NCBI RefSeq assembly: GCF_005239225.2 | Contig: NC_133295.1 | Location: 5,890,001-5,954,000 of the forward strand | DNA from: Populus alba | Lineage: Eukaryota > Streptophyta > Magnoliopsida > Malpighiales > Salicaceae | DNA length: 64,000 nt | Direction of reading: 5' to 3' | Part shown: positions 1 through 12,699 of the stretch, one piece after another | Layout: each line of letters opens with the position of its first letter | How positions within the stretch are numbered: the stretch's first letter is position 1 | The notes under the pieces: generated by a model | The model's input: the letters and a program-made list of their open reading frames with translations, nothing else | What the model was told of the DNA's origin: nothing | The model's database searches: none | Program-made: the position numbers and the translations under genes

Positions 1-199
1 ATATTTCCTGCAAGTTTTTCTGCTCAAGAAATATGTACAGTAAGCAAAACAAGCATAGCAAGAAACACTTCTGTGAGCAATTTCCTGTATGCATGCATGG
101 ATTGAAGTCACCACTCCTTGTCTTCAAAATCAAGTCCATAAGATCACTGAATTATTCCCAGTATTCTACAAACTTCAAATGTTATTTCAAAATACTGAC

Positions 200-2999
200 C
201 TGTCAGCCCCTTTACAAAGTAGAAGCAGCTTTCCCTCCTCATTCCTCACAATAACCGACATCCTCTTTCTAGAGCTATTGAACTCGATGATGTTTAAAAG
301 TTGATAGGATCTGCAGAAAATGGGAATTCAATTAAGCTACCATCAGGAGGGGAAAGTAAGAAAAGAAAATTAAATTACCATCCTCCCACTAAAAGCTGAA
401 AGAGTTTCTAAATGAACAGAAAGTTTAGAACACAAATGTTAAAGAGCTAAGAAGAAACAAAAAAGGTTTTTCTATGAACAATAGAATGTATGAGCTGTTT
501 AATCTTATGTTTTGACTTTTGAGGCAAGTGACAGAAAATATACAACAACAAATATTTGTGCTAAGGCCAATCAATCAAAGTAACTATATGTTCTCAAAGA
601 ATACCTAACGAAAAGAAACTGACCTTTCAACTTTTGTGCCAGAGACCAGATCCAACTCATGCAGTAAGATGCTTGTTTGTGTTCTTTCATAGAATTTAAA
701 GCCAAGCTCCCTTGCTGCAATGACAAATGCTGCCTCATCTGGTGATTCAGCTTCATACGATATTCTTCCAGTTTCTTCATCAATTTCAGGTATTGCAGTA
801 TGGCAGATAGCGAGCAATTTTAAGAACTTTTGGACTACATCTGCATGAGGTTCATTTACCCATTGACCATTTGTGATCCTTTCATCTACAAAATTGAATC
901 CTTTTACGGATGGCTTTCCTTCAGCCACTCCCTCCACAATGGCTTCTTCCTCTATCTCCTCTTGAGGCAAAGGTGACCCCTTTCTTCTAGCCATATCCCT
1001 CTCAACTTCTGTTACTCCACGACCATATGATGTGCCAGCCACAGAACACTTGATAAATTCCATCGAGTTGCAAGTCAATGTTCCTGTTTTATCAGAAAGT
1101 ATAGTGTCAACTTGGCCAAGTTCTTCATTCAAATTTGAGGTGCGTGCCCGTGCTGGCTTATCAGTTTCCTCATGATACATATGCAGATCTTGGTTGATGA
1201 AAATGCTCTGAAGAACTTTGACAATTTCGATTGATACATACAAGGAAATGGGAATCAAATAACCATACAGCATAAGAGCTGTAACAAAATGCAACATTGC
1301 TGCAACTGGTGCTCTATCTGGGTCATAATAAACTGTCGTCTTATCAGGTCTGAGATACCATCTTGTCATCCTTCCATCCTCAAGATCTTCCTTCGTTGAA
1401 ATTCCAAAGAAAATTGACCCAATAAACGAAATTAAAACCAAAATGAAGAATAAGAGGTAGATAACCTTATCCATCCTCTTCTCAATTTTGCTTCTCTTAG
1501 AAGGGGGTGCTGTTGAATTTTGCATAACCTTTGTATCATGACCTGTGAAGATAACCACTCCGTAAATGTAATCAGTATTTCGCAGCTTTGAGTCCCTAAG
1601 TAGAAGCTGCTGAGGCATAAGAGCATGCTGGTCCTCTCCAAGATCCAAACTGCCTACAAAAGAATACAGATTTGCGTTGGGATCTTCACATCTAATTATA
1701 GCCTTAAAATCTTGGAAGCCAGAGTCCTCATGCAAGTTTGAAGTCACATCTGGTGCTTGTTTCATTTTCAGATTGGTTTCTCCGTCAAGGTTTGTGGTCT
1801 CAACATAGCAAATTGCTTCATCATAACTTGAAGACAGCAATATGAGATCAGCAGGAAAATATTCATCCTTTTCCACCCTTACTATGTCCCCGACTTTCAA
1901 ATCCATCCATTTGGCATGATCAAAAACACCTTCACCATAATGCACTTTTACTTTTCGATTGTTCATTTCAATATCCTGACAGCAGTTTAAAGAATACATT
2001 ATGACCCCAGAGAGATGAGTTTAATCAGTTAATGACTAAGATCGAAAATATAGATATTGCAGTTGAAAACAAGAAATGAAGTGCAGGTCTAATGCCAACT
2101 CTAAATTTTCACCTGAACAGAGAAAATTTTATCAATGATAAGATCGAAGGTGTTGGTTTGGATTTTACTCTGATTGGAGATGAGAAACTCGGTAACCACA
2201 TATGCAAATAAGCAAATTAATCACAATAGATTAAGTTACTCCATCCCCTCCCCTCTCCCCTCCCTTTTCCTTTACAACCTAGAAAACCAATAACAGTATC
2301 CAATTGAAAGCTTTTAAACAGTAAAGAGGTAAATATAAATCTTCTTTCAAAATCATTTTCAGCAAAACAGAAAATTACACAGTTTTCAACAGTCCACTCT
2401 TTATTGCTGCAAATCATGAAAAACGAATTTCACGGATCTCTCTTTTACTCACAACGCTTCTAACATCCCTTGATGAATCATGCCACTAAATCCTGCTCTA
2501 GTTTGCATCTTAACATAAATTTAAAAGCTGTACGTCAGAGGAGTGAAAATAAAGACCAGCAAGGTGTATTAAATTTGCTACTGGTAAGTGGTAACATGAA
2601 GCATACCTGCTTTTTTCTCCTCCAATCTTCAATCACCTCTTTCCCCATTGTAGCACCAATAACAACAACTAGAGGAACAACATTGCTGACGGACGAGTAA
2701 GGAGAAAGTGCAGTGAACGACAATATTGCACAGAGGAGGAAATAAAAGTTAGCAACCCGCCGGAACTGCTCGAATAGTGACTTTGGGAGAAATGTTGCGA
2801 GTGTGTACTTGGTAGTACTGACATAGTTGCTAGCATAATTTTGCAGACCAGCCTCAAAGCATTCAGGTTCATTGCAATAAACTATCCTAGAGAAGCCAGG
2901 TCCTCCGATCAGTGAATGCTCACTTCTGAATGATGCTCTTCCACATGGGAAGGCATGGATTCTACTAAAACGCTGCTTCTTTCTTCTACCACCAGCCAT
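200..2999 (-). CDS. P4-type phospholipid-transporting ATPase (flippase), ALA9/ALA10-clade; N-terminal half, partial
   Basis: Flips phospholipids across membranes using ATP; plant ALA proteins work with ALIS (CDC50-like) beta subunits. Coding exons read on the minus strand: 2999-2607, 1975-624 and 310-200, all GT-AG and in phase (131 codons, then 450 codons plus 2 nt, then 111 nt). The third exon starts mid-codon and reads [19 protein letters not shown], a conserved P4 segment. About 618 residues are visible of roughly 1200 usual for the family; the rest lies left of the window. Seen: TM1 about 83-97, TM2 104-123, DGET actuator motif 195-198, TM3 about 301-323, PISL motif 373-376, and the phosphorylated Asp of DKTGTLT at 426. 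Start chosen at the ATG giving MAGGRRKK, as in ALA proteins; an upstream in-frame MHR is rejected by family comparison. No stop or frameshift seen, so probably functional. The exact paralogue within ALA8-ALA12 is inference. Confidence 0.95.
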
Positions 3000-5020
3000 T
3001 CTATGCAAACCACAGCTCTATTCCTAAACCGGTCAAACACACAAAACCTTCAAACTGTCACAGATTTGCTTCTCGAGGGAGAAGATTTAGAAGCTCGGTC
3101 TATCAACAAATAATTTAGAGAGCCAGATTCCAAAATTGCAGCAGCTGGGTAGAAACCAAGACCCAAATAGCTGCAAATCACCAAAGAAATTTTGACAACA
3201 CAAGATCAAAACAAATACTAAAAAGACAAAAGGGGGTCTGGTACAAAAGCTCACTGAAAACCAAAAAAGTGGTATAAAATAATAAAATCTAGGTACGGAA
3301 AATACAACTGCAGATTTCAGCTAAACTTAGAATTCTTAAATATGGAAGCCCAGAATTAAATAATTAAAGAACCTAAAAAAAATAAGAAGAAGAGAAGAAG
3401 TTACTAATAAAAACCTAGAAAGTTTCCTGGCGATGTATTGACCAGAGAATAGTAAACATGAGAAAAACAAGAAAAAAGGAAGGAGTTTGTATTTTACAAG
3501 TTTCAGATTATTTATATTTCTTTCTAGTGTTCAAGAAGCTGGCGGTCCAAGAAAGAAGCCAGCCATGTCTTACTTTGACTTGTCGCTAGAGCCTAGAAGG
3601 GAACACCAAACCATAAACGTGCACATTGGGGTTTCCCATCAAAACCCAACTTCTTGTTTTTAACCCTGCAAACTGTACAAAAGACAGATATCTTTAAAGA
3701 CAGAAGCTTAAACCCATTAACCCCCTTCAAATCTAAGCTTAGACCAGCACATAAGAGAAAATTAGAAACTTACACAGCTGTTAATTACCAAGTTATTAAG
3801 GTTTATAAACATCCCAATTAGTCGAGACAAATTTCCAAGGACTGCCACGCAAAGTCTTCCCGCAGGTCAACATGAAAAGTAAAAGGCTGAAAAGATGGAC
3901 ACATACTAAGAAATTAATAAATAAAGAACGAGTGGTAAAGCTTACGGAATAGCCAGTATGATTGGTTTTCTGGGTCACCACCAGAAACCTTGTTGCTTGT
4001 TGACAGATTTTTCTGAGAAACTTAACTCAACAGAGCTGCTGCCGTAGAAAGATTAATTATATAGGTGGTGCAGTAAAAGCTTCAAGATTTACAAACCAGA
4101 GTGTATTCGAATTATACTCATAACAATACGTTCGAAGGCATTTACAGTGAACACATTTATCATTTAAATGATTTATGAACTGGCAGACAGACACGGAGAT
4201 ACAAGATTACGGAAGAGATGACACAAGCCAAGTGCAGTTAGAGATTGATTAATTAATTAATTAATTTTATATATATATATATACATACATATATATATAT
4301 ATATAAAAAAGACAGTTGATTTGAGAGAGAGGATTCCTGTTTTCTGCTATTAATCTAATAGAATTTAGGCAGTGGTGCTGAGGATCAGGCTCCTTGTTTG
4401 AAGGGTCAAACCACGACCCTTTACATGTCCTTGCCTTTATTAATCTTTCTTCTATTTTTATTTTTCTTGCATTTATTTTAATGTATTATGGCGTAATGTT
4501 CGACTTTTTTTTCGTTTTTTACATGGGATTTTTCTGTTTAAAATATTAACATCATTTGAAAGTGAGTTTCAAGCTTATGGTATCCAAAAACAAAAGGAAG
4601 AAGAAGAAGAAGAAGAAGAAAGATATCCAACCACATTATTGGTAGAAGATGCACACAGAAAGAAAAAGGAAGAGGATAAGGATGGTACATACTAAAAGTG
4701 TTAGATTGCATTTCATGCTTCAGATATGGATTCTACCCTCTGTGATTTTATTATTATTATTATTATGGTTTTTCTACCTTCTGTGATTTTATTATTATTT
4801 TGTTTTTTGGTTTGTCTCCCTTCTGTGATTTGCGCACGTATAGAATAACTTGGTTTTTGTTTTGGGATCTAAGTTCGAGTTTTTATATATATGGATTTGA
4901 CTGCTGGTTGGCCCCACATGACACCATTTTATTTCCTTCCTCTTTTTTTTTTTTACGTGCGAATATAAAATAGGAATATAAAACACTAATAGGCTGGCTG
5001 GCTGGCACTGGAACAAAAGA
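3000..5020. other. Upstream region of the flippase gene, no coding sequence recognised
   Basis: Holds the probable 5' UTR and promoter of the minus-strand flippase gene; I cannot fix the transcription start. It contains an AT dinucleotide microsatellite with palindromic TTAATTAA blocks at about 4246-4303, a GAA trinucleotide run near 4598-4620 and short ATT runs near 4747-4765. Open frames here are short, low-complexity and unlike known families. Confidence 0.5.
4246..4303. repeat. AT-rich microsatellite
   Basis: Repeated TTAA blocks followed by alternating TA/TACA runs. A simple sequence repeat, about 1.2 kb upstream of the flippase start codon. Confidence 0.8.
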
Positions 5021-5027
5021 TTGACTT

Positions 5028-5550
5028 TGGGTCCGTTTGTTTAGTTGTTTTTTTTGTGTTTGTGTATAAAAATGTGCAGTTAAGTATTTGATAACATATT
5101 AAATTACGTTTTATATTAAGAGATTTATTAAAAAATTAAGTTTAAAATACAGTTTTTATGAAGAAGTTTATATATTTTTTTAATTGAATTTTATAAAATT
5201 TTGTTTGGTTTTGCGTTTCAATAGAATTTTTTTAAATTTGAAAATTTTTTATTTTTTTTATTTTAAATTAATTTTTTTATTTTCATATCATTTTGATGTG
5301 CTAATATTAAAAATAATTTTTAAAAAATAAAAAAATTATTTTGATGCATTTTCAAGTAAAAAAACATTTTTAAAAAGCAACCATAACCAAATATTTTATA
5401 TTTTTTTTTATTACACGTAAATTTTAACTATAATTTTTATTAAACAAATATCTAAACCCAACTAAAAACACATAATTATATTTTTTTAAAATTTATTTTT
5501 AAAAAACTACAACCACAAAAACTAACTACTAACAAAGACCAAACAGAGAT
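5028..5550. mobile_element. Non-autonomous DNA-transposon-like repeat (Salicaceae AT-rich family)
   Basis: The left end reads gggtccgtttgtttagttg; the right end, reverse-complemented, begins ctgtttggtctttgtta, an imperfect terminal inverted relationship. Inside are the segments ttttgatgtgctaatatta and aaaattattttgatgcat, typical of a repeat family I recall as very abundant in poplar. No protein is encoded. Ends are approximate and the superfamily (hAT-like) is a guess. Confidence 0.5.
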
Positions 5551-8185
5551 GACACGTTTATGTTCAAGTTTTCTGTTTGCTGCTGGGATCTCCTGTTAAC
5601 GGCAAATTAAGTTAAAAGGACTGTATAATAATTTCATAACTTTTCGATGTTGATGCTGTAATTTCTAATTTCGATATAATTTCAGTATTTATGAATTCTA
5701 CCGTTTGGCATTTAGAAATACTAATAGAAGTTGCGCCTAAAAACTATTGGTGCGGTATGAATTAAAATTAAAGGTTGTTTAATTAAGAAAGATATAATAA
5801 GTTAAAGAAAAGTATTTAAAGGGTAGGTGATGTGTGGGATTTTTTTTTAATAATTAGTTTTATATTAATGAATATACTTTCATTATGGTTGTTGGATTGA
5901 GTTTTAATTGAAGATTTTAGATTTTTTATTTCCTTTAAAATTAAAATTCCATACACATTAAAATTTGAAAACATTTTTAAATACAATCCATAAGTTACTT
6001 TTCATTATTTGTTATATTTTTCTTGTTGATTTGAGATTTTTTTTATATATGGATTATAACTCTTGTTATCTTTTCAACTTTATTTAAGATGTATTTTTCT
6101 AGTTTCTTTTGGACTTTTATTAATTTTTCCTTATTAGTTTAGGCAAGTTTTTAGGTTTATTTAAGGAATTGTAAGCTTTTTTAAAGAGATAGACTACTTA
6201 GAGAAAAATATTTAATAATACAATTATAAAATTTGGAGTATGTGGAACAACCCTATTTGACTTCAATTCTATCTTTTTAGTTTATTGTCTTTTTATTTAT
6301 GTTTTTATCTATGAAGCTCAATAACCCTAAATTATTGCTTGTTGTGTTCAGCAATCCCAGATTATTTTGTTTGATGTGTGTTTTGATTTTGTTTTTATCT
6401 ACAAACTGCATAATTGAAAGAAGTTGTTCAAAAAAATTTGATAGAAAATATACAAAGACATAATTACAAAATTAACCTATTAGTTGGTGGAGGTGAGAAG
6501 CCTAGTAGACTGTAAGAAGAGTAATCCTTATCAGATTAGATATTAAATTTATTTAAAGAGTTATATTCCTCTTATAAATATAAATTATTAAAAAAAAAAT
6601 ATTCAACAATAAAATTATATATCAAAATATCTTGTCTTAATTCTATATTTTACCTTGATGTTTTTTACTCGTGATTCTATCCACCCACGCCAATAAACAG
6701 ACCACATACAAACAAACACACGAATTTAAGAAGAGATAAAAATAATGTATTTTTTATTTTAGATTGGTGTGTCATGGCTCATCTCATGGATTCTCTCGAA
6801 GCAAGAGGTACGTCTTCAGCAGGCGTGTGACCACTTCAACGTTTAAGTTGGGCACTTGCTCACTCACATTGACAATGTCAAACTCAATTTACAATTTGTG
6901 TTCTCGTGGAGCCAAAACTAACCTCTCTGTCTACGTCCACAATGTTCTTAGTTCACATCACGGTTTAGCTACCGAAAGAAGACCTAAACTTAGGCGAAAT
7001 CCCAAGAAATTTCCTCGGAAATGTTCAAGTGATTTGGAGCGTTTTCATGTTGTTTTCCCAAATATAAAATCTCTTTGACTTTCATGGTAGATTCTCCCTG
7101 TTCATAAGTCGTTGCCCTAAATTTAGATGCAAGGATATGACCTAGTTGGGGTCTTAACGCGCAGATCATATATGCCTGAAAGATTTGACTAGGACTCCTT
7201 TTTATCATTGCTTGGTAATTAACATCTTATCGTTTCACTAGCTTTGAAGCCCTCCTTTTTGGTTGGTGGTGTGTATTTTTTATTCTATCATTTAAAAAAC
7301 AAAAATATTAAATAACGATGTATTAAAATTTCATTTTCTTAGAATATAACATGGGCGTGGACGCGTTTCTTTTTTCAAATCTGGATTTGAGAAAACAAAG
7401 ATTGATTACATTTGATCTAAAAATACTCTTTGACTGGAAATGTTATAGTTGTTAATTTGTTGTACGCAACATAAATGGAATCTTCACAATTAAGTTAGCT
7501 TAATTTAATATGAAAATATTAAATTGTAGGTAATTATTGTAAATCTACAGTGGATTTTATCTTTCTTTCTTGTTGCATTTCAATTTTTTTAAAAAATATT
7601 TATTTATTTTTCATTGCCTTGTGTTTTAATAATTTTAAATATTATTTCATGGTTTATCGATCGTAAATTTTAGGAAGCTAAACTAAAATTGTTAAATGAA
7701 AAGTAAAAGTACATGGTAAAACAAAAAGATGTATGCAAATTGAAGAAAAAAAATGATCCAAGCAAAAAAAATAATGTGAATGAAAAAAAATTATGGTGAT
7801 TCATTATTGATAACTTAAACATCATTTCACGATTTACATGGTATTAATTTTATAAAATCAAACTACAATTATTAAATAAGAAGCAAAATGACTCAGTGAA
7901 AAAAAAAAATGCAAATGAAAAAGGGATGGCATAATCAAAAACATAAAAGAAGAAGGGTATGAATGAAAATAAAAGGATTTGAGGTGTTAATATAAACAGC
8001 ATCTATCTTTTGATGTTTTTGTTAATAATTGTTAATATTTGGCACATGAGTTTTCGCACATGGTATCTAGCCTAGAATTGGGGCCACCGCCTTTATCTCG
8101 AGGGAGGAAGTTTTGGTAAGTCCGTTCTCGAGAGGGACTTGTAGATATGATTTTCGGAAGGACTTGTAGTTATGGTATTTGCTTG
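5551..8185. other. AT-rich intergenic DNA, nothing recognised
   Basis: Very AT-rich sequence with poly-A/T runs. An open frame at 6764-7078 (plus) gives a basic, serine-rich peptide with no recognised domain, no clear promoter context and an overlapping antisense frame; I do not call it a gene. Confidence 0.4.
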
Positions 8186-8189
8186 AATA

Positions 8190-8480
8190 AATTTTCCTTG
8201 TCTTAGTTCATAATATATAATATAGTTTTGAAATCTGGCTCGGTTTGGTGGGTCGATATGAGACCCAGCCAATCCAAAGTTGAAACTAGATCGGGTTGAA
8301 GAAAAAATAGAGAAAAGTGACTTGGCAAAACCCAATTAAAAACTTGGTTGTAACCCATTGATTTTTGTTTTTTATAACTAAAATAATATTTTTTTTATTT
8401 AAAAAAATAATTAATCCGGGCGACTAAATGATCCGGTCAAAACTCGTAACCTAGATCTTGAACTGGGTTTGAAAACTATA
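8190..8480. repeat. Dispersed repeat with degenerate gggtt/ccggg-type motifs
   Basis: Contains the ordered motifs ggctcggtttggtgggtcga, aaaacccaattaaaaacttgg, taacccattgatttttgttt, and ccggtcaaaactcgtaacc followed by aactgggttt. This order matches a dispersed, non-coding repeat I remember from poplar and other dicots with runs of acccggttaa. The copy is degenerate, with many C-to-T type changes. Its class (MITE or SINE-like) is unknown. Confidence 0.45.
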
Positions 8481-8484
8481 GTTA

Positions 8485-10040
8485 AGAATTCAAATGAAAA
8501 TGTGATGTTAGAGAATCTTTTGCAAAATTAATTGTTTAAAAAAGCAAAATTAGTTACAAGTGGTGTTTTTTAATTACCAAAAAAAAAAGGAAAACAATTG
8601 AAGAGCAAATTATAGAATGAAAAAGTATATTTCTTGGATGGGAGAGGGTAATTCATATTATATATTATCCCATTATAATATATACATTTATGGATGCAAA
8701 AAAAAGCCCTTGAATTATTTCTTACAAGGAAGACCTCTCCACGCAGTTGTGTTTATTGACGGTCTGATGTTGAATAATCGGAAATGCCATGAGACATGAC
8801 TTTCTAGGATGGGGAGGATAGAAAGTCACTTGTTCATCATCTAATCTGGACAAAAATACGAAAACCCATCAACTCTCCCGTAATGCTAGTTGTTCTTGTC
8901 TTATTAATCCATTATGGACTTTCCTATTTTTTATGCGAAAGTACCCTATGGCACCGGCTGCGAGGATGACGATATTTTTGTGTATAAACATAATAAAAAG
9001 TTAAATGGTGTTCCAGATTTTTTACTCGAGTGGATAAGTGTTTTTTTAATTTTTTTTCATTAAAGATATCAAGGTTTTTTTTTTTTTAATTTTCAAGTAT
9101 AATTAAATAATGTTTTTAGTCTTAGAAAAGATTTTTTTTTTTAAAAAAAAAAGCTTTTTCTTTGAAAATATTTTATGTAATTAAGAGGACCTTAGGGCAT
9201 TTTAGTACTTTCATAATCTATTTGTTATTTTTTTATTGAAAGGTTGCGGGGCATGTTTCTCACGTCCCAACAAGTGAGTCACACTCGCATCATTAAAGAG
9301 GCGCATGTGACACTTTCCGACAGTCAAATTTGGTTATTCATTGTCTAATTGGATACACGGTTTTGCCCTCTTCCATATGATGTAACGCGTGTAGACAGAT
9401 AATTGTTAGATTGCTACCGATAATAATTGTTTATATTTGTTTCTCTCTCTCCTAACAATTAAAATGTAGACAAATAATGAAGCATGTTAGGCCCTAATAT
9501 CATGAGTGTGGCAACTAAGCCAAACCAAAACGATTTAACATACTAAATGTTTGTTCAACATAAGATTAAATAAATAAAAATTGTTTATAAATAAACAAAG
9601 TTAGATAAAAAAGTTTTTTAAAATCTAGTTGCACCTTGTTTAATAATAATGTCAATAATTTTTCATGATTTTAACATTATTTTTTATATTTATAAAGATT
9701 TCCATCCGACTCCAGGTTAATACAAGAAATAACCTATTAACCTTATTTTCACATTTGTAGATGCTAAAATGCCTAATTAAAGTCTCGAGTAAGCGATTCG
9801 AATATATTTGAAATATGCATTAAATACAGTTGTCTTTTATTGAATGGATCCATACTTCTCAAACAATTGTTTGAATATTACAATAAAATAGAATTGCAAA
9901 ACCTCCGAACCAGCATAAAGAAACAAAGATTACTTGTCGTTTCATGTGCTTTAGCTTCCTAACAATTTCCAATTTTCCAAGTCGTAAATTCAATACTTTA
10001 ATTAATAGATTCATCTCATAGGATTTCTTTTGACACTGGA
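8485..10040. other. AT-rich intergenic DNA, nothing recognised
   Basis: Long poly-T and poly-A tracts with a slightly GC-richer island near 9240-9400. No coding potential or RNA gene was seen. Confidence 0.4.
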
Positions 10041-10049
10041 AGTATAGTT

Positions 10050-10145
10050 ATGATTGTATTTTAAAGTATTTTTTATTTAAATATATCAAAATAATTTAAA
10101 ATATTAAAAAAATATTAATTTTTTAAAAAAATATATTTTTATAAC
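10050..10145. mobile_element. Fragment of the AT-rich Salicaceae dispersed repeat
   Basis: Motifs ttttaaagtattttttattt, atatcaaaataatttaaaat and tattaattttttaaaaaaat match, in order, the reverse complement of the segment near 59830-59990 in this same window. Non-coding. Confidence 0.5.
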
Positions 10146-10325
10146 ATTGCGCCAGACGCTGGCGACCGCATAATTGAAAATGAAACTCAAAATTATTCCC
10201 TCCTTGGACCCCGTCGATCCCCTTTAAGAATCGGTCCCACTGTCAAAAAAAAAAAAAAAAACCCTTTTCTTCTTCTTCTTTCCCGAAGAATCACTGGCAC
10301 AAACCTTTAACATTCACAAATTCAC

Positions 10326-10519
10326 GCAATTGAGATTTTAGCTTAGCGGTTGAAGGGATTTATTCTTTTTTTTATATTCTGAGTTTAAATTTTATTATGC
10401 ACGCCTGTCACCCCCGCGATGTCTTACATGCTCACTGGGTTTGCAGGATGTTCAGTGAGCCGTGGGATTAGTCATGGTACGCGCAAGCTGGCCTGGATAC
10501 CCACGTAAATCAAAAAAAA
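10326..10519 (+). mobile_element. tRNA-derived SINE (SaliS-like)
   Basis: Starts with a pol III box-A-like stretch (tagcttagcggt, 10339-10350), followed by a degenerate box B around 10380-10400. The core is cttacatgctcactgggttt then gcaggatgttcagtgagccg (10423-10462), then ggattagtcatggtacgcgc and an A-rich tail at 10511-10520. The core is the one I associate with Salicaceae SINEs that end gcgcaagctggcc-cacgt. The octamer aaattcac flanks both sides (10318-10325 and 10520-10527), a likely target-site duplication. SINEs encode no protein and need LINE enzymes to move. Confidence 0.8.
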
Positions 10520-10527
10520 AAATTCAC

Positions 10528-12580
10528 AATTTTTTCTTGACGTAACAACTCCAAAGTGGATGTGCTCGAGGAGAGATTCTGGAAGCCAAAAACATCCTCC
10601 CTGTTCATGGCATTTGGAATCGGCAGGCACCGGTGGATTCATTAACACTCGAGATATACATGACACGAAACACCAACCATAACAGTTTGGTATCGACCAA
10701 GCCAAGCCAAGACAAGACAAGATGTCAGTTTCAATTGCCCAACCACCACTGGACACGTTATTTTGATAGCCCGCTACTTGTATTTCAATTGTGGGGGACC
10801 AAGGTCTTTGTCGGCTATGGACCTCACCTGACTCCTACTTTGTACAAAGTCATGCCCTCTTTATAACACAGATTGAAAAGCACCCATGAGGTTGTTGCAT
10901 GGCAACTGTGGAATGTAGCCCATCGTTCAATTTTCTAAATTTCAAGATATTTTGCTCGTGAAGGAGACCTGCAATTCGTTGCTTTCTTGACCTGTGAGGG
11001 AGGCTGTCACCAAATGGATAAGATCCCATCCACCCCACCAATGGCAGGTGTCCAGTTTAATTCCCTCCGAGGCCAAGACGCAACTCCAAATGAGTAGCCC
11101 TTTCATCCTTGCATCTGGAATCAACGTGTTAAACCTTTTTGTGCGAGGCTTCTTCATGTCCAGGAGCTCGGAATAGCCATTAATGGTCACCCCTGAGCCA
11201 TATTGACCATAAGGGTTCTTGAGAACCTTGTTCTGTCACGCTTTTTGCTTTGAGAGAATCTGTCCTTGAATCATCTTCATGTTAGATGAAAAATTGCAAG
11301 CATTGGCTTCTGCCTCTGCAAATGTAATGGATGCAAGAAGAAGGGATAGAACAGCACAATTAGACGAAAACCTGCTAATCGATTCCAAAAAGGATACAAG
11401 CTTGCACATATATTAACTGCTGTCAAGGGAACCATAGACTTGAACAGAAAGGAGGCAACCTATGGACCAGGAGGTTGGGGCACCTCCTAGGTGAGCAAGG
11501 GTAAACAGAATTTGCCTAAATCAACACATGGAATATGCACCCACCATCTTCTCACTCACTGGGGAGGTTCTTCGTTACTCGGCATTGAAGATTCGTAGAG
11601 ATTTCATATTCATAAAACTTTATATATCATCTTCTTTTATTTTTAGGTTTCAACCCGAGACACTTTTTTATTTTTTTTCTTTTAGATTGCCTCTATAGAC
11701 CGTCTTAATATTATAAACAAATTATATGCTTTTCAGATCATTTTTTTTTTAACATGTATTTTTTGTAAGTCGTAGATTAAAACACATAAATATTTATTCT
11801 TTTAGTGTCTTTTTTCTACTACAATTTGGGATGTTATCACTAATATGACCTTTATGGATTGGCTTTCTTTGACATGATGTCACCTACTTTAATTGGTATA
11901 TATATGCACTTAAAAAAAATTTATGTATATATACTTGCTTGATTATCCATCTCAACCTCGGTTTATTTTTATATGATATGAGAGAAATAATCGAGTTTTT
12001 CATTAGATTTATGAATTTCATCAAGCTATTTACAAAAACATTTTTTATTTGATCCAACCCTATTTGATAAATCTCGAACCAAGATTTTACATCCCAACTA
12101 TTTTCAGATTCATTTAACGCATCTAATAGTCTTGAAATACTATTACTCTCATTTTGATATGTAATTAGCCAATCAACCTGAAATTTTTAGAAGCCCGTCA
12201 ACCGGATCATTTGTTATTTGACTTCAAAGTTTGCTTTGTATTTTTTTCTTTTTTTTTTTAAAAAGAAAAAACACTTGCTTCTTAATTTTTGCATCTTTTC
12301 CTTGTTAGTTTTGATCGGAAGAACCAAGATAAACAAACTTTTGTACTTTTTAAGGGGTGCCACTCGTTCTCTGTACAATTTCTTCCCTTTAATCTTTATC
12401 CAAAAAATACACCCCCACACGCAGAAAATACTTGGTGACAATGCACATAGGAGTTAAAAAACAAAGCATAATTAAAAACATGTCCTTTAATTGACTGTGA
12501 CACTAAAACAAATCATTCTACATAACATGGCAAATCCTCAGTAGGCTGACCATACAGAAGTGTTAATACATACTAGACAT
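10528..12580. other. Intergenic DNA with GC-richer stretch 10550-11560, no family recognised
   Basis: The part from 10550 to 11560 is clearly less AT-rich than its surroundings and carries overlapping open frames on both strands. The longest runs on the minus strand from a stop near 11240 to 10942. I do not recognise any domain. It could be a decayed gene, a non-coding transcript or an old transposon. Confidence 0.35.
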
Positions 12581-12699
12581 GGGCAATGCTGTCGGCCGCA
12601 CTCAAATAATCATTTTGATGCTTTTAATGCTTTGGGTGCGACCTACCGCGTGGTCGGCTGCATTCTCAAACAGGTTTCTTCACTGTTTGGGAATAGTTA

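Noticed and set aside
1..199. Fourth coding exon of the flippase inside the window
   Set aside because: The residues expected after GAD(R/S) (V/T-M-F-E-R-L) are not found on the minus strand; the next exon lies beyond the edge.
33..304. Plus-strand open frames at the left edge
   Set aside because: They overlap the third coding exon (310-200) and flanking introns of the flippase gene on the other strand.
6764..7078. 104-codon plus-strand open frame
   Set aside because: No recognised domain, overlapped by an antisense frame, isolated in AT-rich DNA; not enough to call a gene.
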